Part shown: in pieces, positions 51,277 through 60,272 of the stretch
How positions within the stretch are numbered: position 1 is the stretch's first letter
Layout: each line of letters opens with the position of its first letter
Origin: Pseudophaeobacter flagellatus
Lineage (GTDB): Bacteria > Pseudomonadota > Alphaproteobacteria > Rhodobacterales > Rhodobacteraceae
Direction of reading: 5' to 3'
Assembly (NCBI RefSeq): GCF_021228235.1
Contig: NZ_JAJQRG010000004.1
Span: forward strand, 124,001 to 188,000
Length of the DNA stretch: 64,000 nt
Notes under the pieces: generated by a model
What the model saw: only the letters and a program-made list of their open reading frames with translations
What the model was told of the DNA's origin: nothing
The model's database searches: none
Made by a program: the position numbers and the translations under genes

Positions 51277-53190
51277 ATGACGGTGTTTACAGCATCTACA
51301 TCGGTAGGCTCTGACCTCTTGGATGAGGGGGCAGAGGAAGGCTCTGGCCTATTGCGCATCCTTGCGACAACCGATTTGCACTGCAATCTGCTGAGCCATG
51401 ACTATTTTTCTGATCGCCCTGATCCCGGAGTTGGCCTGTCCCGGATTTCCAGCCTGGTTGGCGAGGCGCGCCACGATGCAGAAGCCTGCGGCGGGGTCTC
51501 GTTACTGCTGGACAACGGCGATGCCTTGCAGGGCTCTCCGCTGGGTGAGGCGGCGATGCCGGGGGCGGATGGCACCCCAGGGGACGCAACCACTGGCCCC
51601 CACCCTTTGATGGCGGCATTTGCTGCGCTGGAGTACGATGTACTTGGTCTGGGCAACCATGATTTCAACTTTGGCCTACCTGTCTTGGAGGCCATCTTGC
51701 GCGATGCCCCCTGTGCGGTGGTCTGCTCCAACATGCACCCGGTTGTGCCGGGCCGAGACCTGCCTTTTGTCAAGACATGTATTCTGGAGCGCCGGTTTGC
51801 GGCCCTGCCGGATGCGCCGCCGGTGCGGGTTGGCGTATTGTCGGTGCTGCCGCCCCAGACGATGGTCTGGGATGCGCATCTGCTGCAGGGGCAGGTTCAG
51901 GTGCAGGATATGGTCCAGGCTGCCGCCGTAAGCGCGGCGGAGCTGCGCGCGCAGGGCTGTGATCTGGTCGTTGCCCTGGCCCATACCGGGGTGGGGGGGG
52001 CGGATGCGGTGCCACAGATGGAAAACGCCCTGTGCCCCATTGTCGCCACCGCAGGCATTGATGCAGTAATCGGCGGGCATACCCATCTGATTCTGCCGGA
52101 CCCGGCGCATGCCTTTGCCAAGCCGGTGGTGATGCCGGGGGCGCATGGCTCGCATCTGGGGCAGATTGATCTGCAGCTGACCCATGGGCGGGATGGGTGG
52201 AAGATCAAGACCTGGAGCGCCTGCGCCAAGCCGATTTCACGCCGCGATGCCTGGGGCAAGCTGACGCCGAAGGTGCCCGAGGACGCAGAGTTTGTCGCGG
52301 CCCTGGCCGAGGTCCATGCCCAGACACAGGCCCGCATGAAAGAGCCGGTTGGCCATAGCGCCGAAGCCTTGCATTCCTATTTCACCTTCTTTGCCAAGGA
52401 TCATGGGCTGGCGTTGTCGTCCTGCGCCCAGATGGCGGCGGTGCGACCAATGTTGCAGGGCACTCCGGCGGGTGAATTTCCGCTGTTGTCAGCGGTGGCT
52501 CCGGGCAAATTTGGCGGCCGTTCGGGGCCGGAAAGCTATACCGATATTGCTGCCGGGGATCTGTGTATGCGTAATGTCGCGGATTTGCAGGTGTTTCACA
52601 ATGCCATCTGGGTGGTGCAGGTTAGTGGCGATCAGCTGCGCGACTGGTTGGAGATGTCGGCCGGTTTGTTCAATCAGATCGCTCAGGGGGCGCGCAATGT
52701 GGACTTGGTCAATCGCGACCGGGCGGGGCACAATTTTGATGTGATCTTTGGCCTGGAATATGAAATCGACCTGTCGCAGCCGCCTCGCTTTTCGTCGTCC
52801 GGGGTGCTGATCAACCCGGAAGCGCACCGCATTCGCAGGCTGCGGTGGAATGGTGAACCTGTCACAGACGCGCAACAATTTGTAGTTGCCACAAGTAGTT
52901 ATCGGGTCAGCGGCGGTGGAAATTACAAGATGGTGCAGGACGCACAGCAGCTGCATCTGCCCACGGTCAAGATCCGCGATGCCATCTGTGATTATGTGTC
53001 GGGCCGCCTGCCCACAGACCCGCTGGCGCAGGCCCCCTATCCCTGGCGGCTGGCACCGATGCCGGGGGCGCGGGTGATTGTCTTCACAGGGCCGGTGGCC
53101 CGTAACCATCTGGCAGAGCTGCCTGCCGATCAGGTTGAAGATCAGGGTGTGACGCCAAATGGTTTTCTGAAATTGCGCCTCAAGCTTTAG
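51277..53190 (+). CDS. 2',3'-cyclic-nucleotide phosphodiesterase/5'-nucleotidase, no signal peptide
   Basis: A 637-residue metallophosphatase of the CpdB/UshA type. Metal ligands are Asp33 and His35 (TTDLH), NGDALQG, GNHDFNFG, LAHTGVG and GGHTHL. A complete nucleotide-binding C-terminal domain follows, with GPESYTDIAAGDL. These enzymes are usually periplasmic, but here the start is polar with no signal peptide, and no hydrophobic segment precedes the catalytic domain. Either the protein is cytoplasmic or the start lies elsewhere; a GTG 24 bases upstream does not add one. Confidence 0.88.
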   Translation: MTVFTASTSVGSDLLDEGAEEGSGLLRILATTDLHCNLLSHDYFSDRPDPGVGLSRISSLVGEARHDAEACGGVSLLLDNGDALQGSPLGEAAMPGADGTPGDATTGPHPLMAAFAALEYDVLGLGNHDFNFGLPVLEAILRDAPCAVVCSNMHPVVPGRDLPFVKTCILERRFAALPDAPPVRVGVLSVLPPQTMVWDAHLLQGQVQVQDMVQAAAVSAAELRAQGCDLVVALAHTGVGGADAVPQMENALCPIVATAGIDAVIGGHTHLILPDPAHAFAKPVVMPGAHGSHLGQIDLQLTHGRDGWKIKTWSACAKPISRRDAWGKLTPKVPEDAEFVAALAEVHAQTQARMKEPVGHSAEALHSYFTFFAKDHGLALSSCAQMAAVRPMLQGTPAGEFPLLSAVAPGKFGGRSGPESYTDIAAGDLCMRNVADLQVFHNAIWVVQVSGDQLRDWLEMSAGLFNQIAQGARNVDLVNRDRAGHNFDVIFGLEYEIDLSQPPRFSSSGVLINPEAHRIRRLRWNGEPVTDAQQFVVATSSYRVSGGGNYKMVQDAQQLHLPTVKIRDAICDYVSGRLPTDPLAQAPYPWRLAPMPGARVIVFTGPVARNHLAELPADQVEDQGVTPNGFLKLRLKL

Positions 53191-53235
53191 CGTCAGTCCC
53201 CTTGTCATTGCAGGGATCTCCGCCTATATCGGGAT

Positions 53236-53333
53236 TCGAGAGGTTGGCGCGGGCGAGCGCCTCGCCAACCTGGTCAGGTCCGGAAGGAAGCAGCCACAAC
53301 GAGCCCCGCTTGGGTCGATGTCCAACCTCTCAC
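53236..53333 (+). ncRNA. ffs: Signal recognition particle RNA (4.5S)
   Basis: A 98-base hairpin: 53238-53247 (GAGAGGTTGG) pairs with 53322-53331 (CCAACCTCTC), and the apical domain contains the SRP core GGTCAGGTCCGGAAGGAAGCAGCC with the GGAA tetraloop and asymmetric loop. It binds Ffh for co-translational membrane targeting. No other gene occupies the gap 53191-53409. Confidence 0.94.
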
Positions 53334-53409
53334 CTTATTCCCCTTTAAGCTATTGATGTTAAATAAACGCCTTGCAAGCAAGGCCGTATGCCTGTTTTGG
53401 GCGTTCCGG

Positions 53410-54309
53410 CTATTGCTGCCGTACCAATTTTTGCCACTGCCCTGGTGAAATTCCAAAATTTGCTTTGAAGCGCCGGGACATATGGGCTTGATCACTGAAA
53501 CCAGCGTCGCACGCTGCTTCAGCTAGTGTCGTCCCTGCCGCGATATCCGCGCGAACTCGATCAAGCCTCCGCATCATCAAATACCGATAAGGGCTTGTTC
53601 CAAAGGCACTTCGAAACTGTCGAGACAGCGCATACCGATCCATCCCTGTCGCATTCTCCAAATCATCCGAACTCACGATCTGGTCGAGGTTCGCATCTAG
53701 ATACTCCCGCGCGCAGCAGGTGGCTTGATGATCTATAAACGAACCTGTCAGCAGGCGGGTGGACTGGTCATTCGAGATGAGGCCATCTGCAAGCAGGACA
53801 GCGACTTCATCAAGTGCCACCGGCTCAAGAGTTTCCGTCAAATCCGAAAATGCAGCATGTATCGCCCTTATCAGCCGAGGATCGTTCAGCACTGCCTGTC
53901 GGACGAAAGGCAACGCGCGCGCCGAGGAACCGAGTGCAGCGCGTACCAAGGACGGTTCAACGTACATCATGCGGTAATGGAAACCCTCGTCGGTCCCGGC
54001 CTCGCCGGTGTGTATCTCATCAGGGTGCAAGATGATGACTTGCCCAGGAAGGCTGTCAGACCTTTCCCCGCGATAATCAAAGCTTTGAACACCCCTGATC
54101 GTGTAACCGATCGAGTATGTGTCATGGCGGTGCGGTGCGTATGCCTCTCCAGAAAAGTAAGCCTCGATCCTCTGGATGCCGACCTGCCAAGGCGACGCGA
54201 CTACCCAGTCACGCGCGCAAGATCGTTCAAGACCTGGCGTCAGATCATGTGATCTTACTTCGGAGGGTATTTCTTCGTGTGAGATAGCGCGTCTCCAGAT
54301 GCACTCCAC
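53410..54309 (-). CDS. AraC-family regulator with N-terminal sensing domain
   Basis: About 299 residues. The C-terminal 100 residues have the two helix-turn-helix motifs (SDDLENATGMDRYALSRQF and LAEAACDAGFSDQAHMSRRFKANFGISP). The N-terminal half is an AraC-type cupin with PHRHDTYSIGYTIRGVQ and LHPDEIHTGEAG. The start is uncertain: the frame runs on to 54411 and overlaps the divergent cupin gene, so I use GTG 54309, though no ribosome site is seen. It probably regulates the divergent cupin gene. Confidence 0.82.
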   Translation of the reverse strand: MECIWRRAISHEEIPSEVRSHDLTPGLERSCARDWVVASPWQVGIQRIEAYFSGEAYAPHRHDTYSIGYTIRGVQSFDYRGERSDSLPGQVIILHPDEIHTGEAGTDEGFHYRMMYVEPSLVRAALGSSARALPFVRQAVLNDPRLIRAIHAAFSDLTETLEPVALDEVAVLLADGLISNDQSTRLLTGSFIDHQATCCAREYLDANLDQIVSSDDLENATGMDRYALSRQFRSAFGTSPYRYLMMRRLDRVRADIAAGTTLAEAACDAGFSDQAHMSRRFKANFGISPGQWQKLVRQQ

Positions 54310-54346
54310 GATGGTCGCCAGAACAAGTTGATGAAGGAAACCAACA

Positions 54347-54703
54347 ATGAAATCAATAAATCTCGCTGAAAAGCTGGCGCAGTTCTCTAGCCACTGGGAT
54401 CCACATGTCATCGGGGACTACAATGAAAACGAGGTGATGGTTGTTAAGCTTCTGGGAGAATACGATTTTCACAAGCATGACACCACTGATGACTTCTTTT
54501 ACGTTCTCGAAGGTGAATTGCAGATGGACATCGAGGGCGCAGCCTCGCACACGATCAGGGCTGGTGAGCTCTTCATCGTCCCCCGGGGTGTCGTTCACCG
54601 GCCGAGGGCGGAGAGTGAAGTTAAAGTGCTGCTGATTGAACCAAAAGGTGAGCCAAACTCCGGTGACGCCGATCGCGAAGCGGCACCAAAGACGCGTATC
54701 TGA
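54347..54703 (+). CDS. Small cupin-domain protein
   Basis: A 118-residue single cupin. The metal site is FHKHDTTDDFFYVLEGELQM (with His-x-His and Glu) and the second motif VPRGVVHRPRAE carries the last histidine. The C-terminal 25 residues are polar. It starts 37 bases from a divergent AraC gene and is the probable target of that regulator. No function is fixed; similar proteins include sugar or phosphonate-type small cupins. Confidence 0.85.
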   Translation: MKSINLAEKLAQFSSHWDPHVIGDYNENEVMVVKLLGEYDFHKHDTTDDFFYVLEGELQMDIEGAASHTIRAGELFIVPRGVVHRPRAESEVKVLLIEPKGEPNSGDADREAAPKTRI

Positions 54704-54955
54704 GATGCATTTGCGGCGGGATAGCAGGCTTTCGATTCTGGCGCAGCACCTTTCAATCTGGGCTGGGAGCGGACTTGCGGCGTCGCAGCGGGGTAGCGTG
54801 AGGTCAACCTCGGGCGCGGGTCGCTCCCGGCGCATGGACGAAGCCGCTCACGCGGCAATGGCGCTTTTGGTTGATCTTCTGCCCCGCCCGTAACTGCCGC
54901 GACTTTAGGGGGCAATCGTGCTAGTCTGTTGTTTTAAACGGTGAGGTGCAAACAG

Positions 54956-55618
54956 ATGGCGATATTAAAAAAGGGCACAACGGGTAAAGACGTCAAAGAG
55001 GTGCAGAAACTCCTGAACAGGGGCGGCGCGAAGCTGAAGGAAGATGGAATATTCGGCCCCTTGACGGAAGCCGCCACCCGGAAGTTCCAGAAAAAGGTGA
55101 AGCTGAAATCAGATGGCCAGGTCGGAGCTCTAACGCTGGCAGCGCTGAAATATGGCAAGCCGCTTCCGGAAATGAACACGATGGATTACGCGAAGTTCAT
55201 GACGAAGATGAGGGTCGATTGGGACGACAATGCCGATATCCTTTCAATTGTCAGAACAGCAACAAAAGCGCTGTCTGAGACCTCGGCCAATGCCACCAAG
55301 GAAATCGCGGCAGCCTTTGATTTTATCAATGCCAACTATGCGTCCATGAAGGATGTCGTAAAGATGGGCGACGAGGTGATTGCCAAGCAGAAAGAGTTTG
55401 AAGTGCTGCTGTTAAAAAACCCGGCTGCAGCGGAGAAACTTTCCAAAGACTGCGCCGCATTGGACACCAAGATTAAGGCAATAGGGAAAAAGACGGTATC
55501 GCCCAATCGCGCCAAGGCCGCAGATGCCTTGAAACGTGCGGACAAGGCAATGGACATGGCAGTTGCGGCTGTGAAGGAGTGTCGCAAATCAATAAAGGCC
55601 GAGAGAGCAACCTGGTAG
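54956..55618 (+). CDS. Peptidoglycan-binding domain fused to a helical tail
   Basis: A 220-residue protein. Residues 1-60 match a PG-binding domain type 1: KGTTGKDVKEVQKLLNRGG, DGIFGPLTEAATRKFQ, GQVGALTLAAL. The remaining 150 residues are charged and alpha-helical, probably coiled-coil (ATKALSETSANATKEIAAAFDF, KADALKRADKAMDMAV), with no signal peptide. ATG 54956 has GTGAGGTG upstream. It lacks catalytic motifs. The neighbourhood is accessory-looking; it may be a structural or effector-like protein. The 250 bases before it contain no clear gene. Confidence 0.7.
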   Translation: MAILKKGTTGKDVKEVQKLLNRGGAKLKEDGIFGPLTEAATRKFQKKVKLKSDGQVGALTLAALKYGKPLPEMNTMDYAKFMTKMRVDWDDNADILSIVRTATKALSETSANATKEIAAAFDFINANYASMKDVVKMGDEVIAKQKEFEVLLLKNPAAAEKLSKDCAALDTKIKAIGKKTVSPNRAKAADALKRADKAMDMAVAAVKECRKSIKAERATW

Positions 55619-55649
55619 CTCTGGCATGGTATCAGGGGTGTGGCGGATG

Positions 55650-56372
55650 CTAAAATAGGGCGAGCCAAATGCCGATGAACATCAAAATGCCGCCGATATT
55701 CACCCAGCCGTGCCAGATGGCATAGCGAAATGGCAGGCGCTTGCGGGCGTAAAAGCCGGTGCCGATCACATAGCTGGTAGCTCCGGCGACAACGCACCAC
55801 AGGGCAGAGCTTGGCAGTCCCTGTAAATCTGGCAGCGCTGACATGCCCAGGGTCCCCAAGGCCAGATAAGAGGCGGTGGACCAGCGGGTTTTAATGGTTT
55901 CATTGGTGATCTTGTTCCAGATCGCCACGGCGGTCAGCCCCCAGCACAGCCAAAGCAGGGTAATGGTCCAGAGGGTGCCAGCCTGTAAAAAGAAGGGCGT
56001 GAAGGTGGCGGTGATGCTGGGATAAATCGCTGCATGGTCGATCCGGCGCAGTAAAAGGCGTCGATGGTGCCAGGGCGAAAAGTGATAGCAGCTGGAGGCG
56101 ATATTCGAGGCCAGCGCACAGAGCACATAGACCGCCAGGGCCAGAATCAGGGTGGGGTCTAGCCCGGCATTGGCCCTGAGCGCGAGAACTGTGCCGGCGG
56201 TGAGGATTAGCGCCAGACCAAAGATGTGCACCGCGATATCCGCGCGCCGCTGCAGTGGAACCGGGGTGGGGTAGTTTGACACGGTGGCGCTGTCAGTCAT
56301 GGGGTCAGGCAGAGTGCCAGACTTGGGCTCAAACATCGGTTCCGAAATTGGCTCAGACGTTGGTTCAGACAT
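55650..56372 (-). CDS. Haemolysin III (PAQR-like) membrane protein
   Basis: A 240-residue seven-helix protein. The family marks are the Ser/His SSCYHFSPWHHRRLLLRRIDHAAIY segment and the final IWHGWVNIGGILMF with a metal-site histidine. The N-terminus has an odd string of SEP-type repeats (MSEPTSEPISEPMFEP), and translation may really begin at ATG 56300 (MTDSATVS). HlyIII homologues are hydrolase-like membrane proteins; the actual substrate is unknown. Confidence 0.88.
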   Translation of the reverse strand: MSEPTSEPISEPMFEPKSGTLPDPMTDSATVSNYPTPVPLQRRADIAVHIFGLALILTAGTVLALRANAGLDPTLILALAVYVLCALASNIASSCYHFSPWHHRRLLLRRIDHAAIYPSITATFTPFFLQAGTLWTITLLWLCWGLTAVAIWNKITNETIKTRWSTASYLALGTLGMSALPDLQGLPSSALWCVVAGATSYVIGTGFYARKRLPFRYAIWHGWVNIGGILMFIGIWLALF

Positions 56373-56580
56373 TGGCAGGCCTCGCTGTGCTCTGGTTTAG
56401 GCGCTGGTTGTTTGGTTCAGCGATAGGCGCGGGATCCGCCGCTGTCCAGATTTCCGGGGCGTCAGGTTACCGGGGGCGACAGGATTGCCTGAAAAGCACC
56501 TGTCCCCATAGCACATGCCCTAAAGGTGTGCCGCCATTTCCTGGCAGGCGGTAATGGCGGGCCGGGTGCAAAACTGCGCC

Positions 56581-57414
56581 CTAGTAGCGGCCGTTATCAG
56601 CCGGATAAACGCCCAGAATTTCGACATTGGTGGTGAAATACGCCAATTCATCCATCGCAAGTTGCACATTGGCATCATCCGGGTGGCCTTCGATATCCGC
56701 ATAAAACTGCGTCGCGGTGAAGGAACCATCGACCATATAGCTCTCAAGCTTGGTCATGTTGATACCATTGGTGGCAAACCCGCCCAGCCCTTTGTAGAGC
56801 GCGGCCGGGATGTTGCGGACCTGAAAGACAAAGCTGGTGATCATCCCGTGCGCGCCACGGCGGCTGGTGTCGGCGTCGCGTGACATGATAAGGAAGCGGG
56901 TCGTGTTGTCGCCGTTATCCTCGATCTTTTTCTCTAGGATATCCAGCCCGTAGATCTCTCCGGCCAATTCGCTGGCCAGCGCCGCTGTATGGATGTCGCC
57001 TGCCGCTGCAACATCGCGCGCCGCCCGCGCATTATCGGGGCTGACGCGGCCCATAATGTTGTTTTTACGTAGAAATTCACCGCATTGTGGCAGCAGGACC
57101 AGATGCGATTTTGCCTCGCGGATGTCTTCCAGTTTGGCACCGGGCACCACCAGCAGGTTTATATGAACCCGCACAAAGGCTTCGTCGATGATGTGCAGCC
57201 CGCTATGGGGCAGCAGGCGGTGGCTGTCGGCGACCCGGCCATAGGTCGAATTCTCGACCGGCAGCATCGCCTGCTCTGCCTCGCCTGAGCGTACAGCATC
57301 GATGACATCCTCGAATGTGGCACAGGGAAGTACCTCCATCGTGTGGCGCGCATTGCGACAGGCCTCATGGCTGTAAGAGCCGAGCTCTCCCTGAATGGCG
57401 ATTTTTCCGGTCAT
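56581..57414 (-). CDS. pheA: Prephenate dehydratase
   Basis: A 277-residue enzyme starting MTGKIAIQGELGSYSHEACR. The PDT domain has LPVENSTYGRVADSHRLL and the conserved DNTTRFLIMS motif. The C-terminal ACT domain (FVFQVRNIPAALYKGLGGFATNGINMTKLESYM) provides phenylalanine feedback inhibition. It converts prephenate to phenylpyruvate. ATG 57414 is preferred over the one at 57444. It is divergent from the cytochrome gene with a 120-base gap. Confidence 0.95.
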   Translation of the reverse strand: MTGKIAIQGELGSYSHEACRNARHTMEVLPCATFEDVIDAVRSGEAEQAMLPVENSTYGRVADSHRLLPHSGLHIIDEAFVRVHINLLVVPGAKLEDIREAKSHLVLLPQCGEFLRKNNIMGRVSPDNARAARDVAAAGDIHTAALASELAGEIYGLDILEKKIEDNGDNTTRFLIMSRDADTSRRGAHGMITSFVFQVRNIPAALYKGLGGFATNGINMTKLESYMVDGSFTATQFYADIEGHPDDANVQLAMDELAYFTTNVEILGVYPADNGRY

Positions 57415-57534
57415 GAGTGCGACTTTCCTGCAAAACTTCAGCAAACGGGCATTTCGTCGCGTTGTCTATACCTTGCCACTGACGAGTGGAAGCCTTAGAC
57501 AACGACGCAGACAGCTAAAACGGACACGCGATTC

Positions 57535-58038
57535 ATGTTTGACACGATGACCCTAACCAAAGCGACCGCAGGTGTCTGCGGATCGTTCCTGGTACTTCTT
57601 CTGGGCCAGTGGGCCGCGGATGTGCTCTACTCGGCAGAAGCACACGGTGAGCAATCTTATACGATTGAGGTCGCCAGCGCAGAAGCGGCACCCGAGGTCG
57701 AAGAGGTCAGCTTTGAAGAGCTGATGGCCTCGGCTGATGTTGGCAAAGGTGCCAAGGTCTTTAAGAAATGCGCAGCCTGCCATAAGATTGAGGAGGGCGT
57801 GAATTCCACCGGTCCTTCGCTTTATGGCGTTGTGGACCGCGCTCAGGCGGGCATGGATGGCTTTGGCTATTCCGACGCTTTGACAGCGCTGGGCGGGACC
57901 TGGACAGCAGAACAGCTGGATGCCTTCCTGACCAAGCCATCTGGCTATGCCTCTGGCACCACTATGTCGTTCTCTGGCCTGCGCAAACCAAAAGACCGGG
58001 TGAACCTCATTGCCTATCTGGACAGTCTCGACAACTGA
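57535..58038 (+). CDS. cycM: Membrane-anchored cytochrome c552
   Basis: A 167-residue c-type cytochrome. An uncleaved N-terminal helix (residues 8-30) is followed by an acidic linker, and the haem site is C79-A-A-C82-H83 with a likely Met144 ligand in GTTMSFSGL. The class I cytochrome fold is completed by RVNLIAYLDSL. It passes electrons from the bc1 complex to cytochrome oxidase, as CycM of rhodobacters does. The 250 bases after it hold no gene. Confidence 0.93.
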   Translation: MFDTMTLTKATAGVCGSFLVLLLGQWAADVLYSAEAHGEQSYTIEVASAEAAPEVEEVSFEELMASADVGKGAKVFKKCAACHKIEEGVNSTGPSLYGVVDRAQAGMDGFGYSDALTALGGTWTAEQLDAFLTKPSGYASGTTMSFSGLRKPKDRVNLIAYLDSLDN

Positions 58039-58289
58039 TCCCAACCGGGATCCGGACGAACAGATTGTTCTATCTTTCGGATTACCAAGGGTCGCGGCAT
58101 GTGCTGCGGCCCTTTTCATGTTCTGCGCGGCGTTCTCGGGTTTGAAATCGCACCTGATCACGCGCTTGCGATCTGCACAGGCCTGTGTGGGTGCAATCTC
58201 AACTTGAATGTTACCGCCTGCCAGCTTTAGCTTGAGGCACAGGAAAAAAGTCGGGCCATTGCAAGGCCGGACAATGGAGGTTGTGGCGA

Positions 58290-60263
58290 ATGACATCCCG
58301 TATGGCAAAGAAACAAACAGGCTATCAGCAGGGGCGGCGCCCGCAGATCCGCGCCGATCAGGCCAATCCAGCGGCAAAAGCGGTGGAGGCATCACCTGCG
58401 TCAATCCGCGTCGTCTTGCTGCTGATCCTGGGCTTTGCTCTTGCGCTGATCCATGCCTTGCCGCTGCGGGCCGAGGGAGCGAATATCAAAAGTCACGGCT
58501 TTGCCGAATTCGGCTCGCTGAAATACCCCGAAGGCTTTGCCCATTTTGATTATGTGAACCCTGAGGCCCCCAAGGGGGGCGAGCTGTCGATTTCAGCGGT
58601 GGGTACCTTTGACAGTATGAACCCTTATACCCGCAATGGTCGCGCCGGGGCTTTGGCCTCAAACCATTTTGAGAGCCTTCTGGTGGAATCCTATGATGAG
58701 CCGGGGGCTTATTACGGGTTGATCGCCGAAAGCCTGGAATACCCGCCGAGCCAGGATTGGGTGATTTTCAACCTACGCCCCGAGGCGCGTTTTTCCGATG
58801 GCAGCCCGGTCACGGCGGATGATGTGGTGTTTTCCCACAATATTTTACTGGATCAGGGCTTGCAGTCCTATGCCGAAGCCGTGCGCAAGCGGATCCCCAA
58901 GGCGGAAGCGCTGGGCCCGCATCAGGTTAAGTTTTACTTCTCTCCCGATTTCCCGCGTCGCGCCATGATTAGCCAGGTGGCAGGCACCCCGGTGTTTTCC
59001 AAGGCCTGGTTTGAGGCCGACCCCGAAAACCGTCGCCTGGACGAACCGCGCCTGGATCCCGGTATCGGATCAGGCCCCTATATTCTGGACAAGGCTGAAA
59101 TCAATCAGCGCATCACCTATCGCCGCAATCCCGACTATTGGGGCAAGGATCTGAACGTCAATATTGGCCGCCACAACTATGATACCATCCGGGTAGAGTA
59201 TTTTGGCGACAGCATTGCCGCGATGGAGGGCTTTAAGGCCGGCGTTTATACCCTGCGCCCGGAGAACAGCTCCAAAAGCTGGGCCACGTCTTATGATTTT
59301 GAGGCTGTTGCCAATGGCAATGTGATCAAGGATGAAATCCCCGATGGCAATGTGCCCGCCGCCAATGGGTTTGTGATGAACCTGCTGCGGCCCAAATTTC
59401 AGGATATTCGCGTCCGTGAAGCCGTGCAGCTGGCCTTCAACTTTGAATGGACCAATGAGAGCCTGCAATACGGGCTGTTTCGTCATCGCAGTTCTTTCTG
59501 GCAGGATAGCGCGCTAGAGGCCAAAGGCGTACCGCAGGGTCGCGAGCTGGAGGTTCTGAAAGCGTTGGGCGACCAGATTAATCCTGCCATCCTTACTTCG
59601 GAACCGGTGATGGCCCATAGCTCCAAACCCAAACGGCCCAATGATCGCCGCAACCTGCGCCGCGCCATGCAGCTGCTGGATGAGGCCGGCTGGGCAGTCA
59701 ACGGTGAAGGGGTGCGCGAGAACGCAGAAGGGGAGGTGCTGAAGATCGAATTCCTGCTCGATAGTCCAACGTTGGAACGCATTGTTGGCCCCTATGTGTC
59801 AAACCTGCGCGCCATGGGCATTGATGCGGTGCAGAACCGGGTGGATTACGCGCAATATACCAGCCGCCGCCGAGAGAAGGAGTTCGATATGATCTCGACG
59901 GCTTATCCCATGTCGCTAGAGCCTTCGACCGGCCTTTATCAGTATTTTGGTTCGGCAGCGCATGAGTTTTCGGTCTTCAACCCGGCGGGGCTGGCGGATC
60001 CTGCGGTCGATACGCTGATTGACAATATTGTTGATGCCAAAACACCAGAAGAGCTGCACGCAAATGCGCAGGCGCTGGACCGGGTACTGCGGGCCAAACG
60101 GTTCATGGTGCCAACCTGGTATCTGGATGTCAGCTGGGTGGCCTATTGGAAGCAATATGCATACCCTGAAAACCTGCCGCCCTATGACACCGGTCTTCTG
60201 GATCTGTGGTGGGTGGATGCGGATCGCGAGGCTGAATTGAAAGCCTCGGGCGCTTTGCGGTAA
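58290..60263 (+). CDS. yejA: ABC peptide transporter, substrate-binding protein
   Basis: A 657-residue family 5 binding protein. The N-terminal 38 residues are polar, followed by a signal-like helix ILGFALALIHALP and an ALPLRAEG cleavage region. SBP_bac_5 features include the LTVSAVGTFDSMNPYT-like start, AESLEYPPSQDWVIFNLRPEARFSDGSPVTADDV and the closing YWKQYAYPENLPPYDTG. ATG 58290 has GGAGG upstream. It delivers oligopeptides or similar to YejBEF. It starts the operon. Confidence 0.92.
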   Translation: MTSRMAKKQTGYQQGRRPQIRADQANPAAKAVEASPASIRVVLLLILGFALALIHALPLRAEGANIKSHGFAEFGSLKYPEGFAHFDYVNPEAPKGGELSISAVGTFDSMNPYTRNGRAGALASNHFESLLVESYDEPGAYYGLIAESLEYPPSQDWVIFNLRPEARFSDGSPVTADDVVFSHNILLDQGLQSYAEAVRKRIPKAEALGPHQVKFYFSPDFPRRAMISQVAGTPVFSKAWFEADPENRRLDEPRLDPGIGSGPYILDKAEINQRITYRRNPDYWGKDLNVNIGRHNYDTIRVEYFGDSIAAMEGFKAGVYTLRPENSSKSWATSYDFEAVANGNVIKDEIPDGNVPAANGFVMNLLRPKFQDIRVREAVQLAFNFEWTNESLQYGLFRHRSSFWQDSALEAKGVPQGRELEVLKALGDQINPAILTSEPVMAHSSKPKRPNDRRNLRRAMQLLDEAGWAVNGEGVRENAEGEVLKIEFLLDSPTLERIVGPYVSNLRAMGIDAVQNRVDYAQYTSRRREKEFDMISTAYPMSLEPSTGLYQYFGSAAHEFSVFNPAGLADPAVDTLIDNIVDAKTPEELHANAQALDRVLRAKRFMVPTWYLDVSWVAYWKQYAYPENLPPYDTGLLDLWWVDADREAELKASGALR

Positions 60264-60272
60264 GGGCGGGAC

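Noticed and set aside
54704-54955. 85-codon frame after the cupin gene
   Set aside because: It overlaps the cupin end in another frame, has no ribosome site and low-complexity content.
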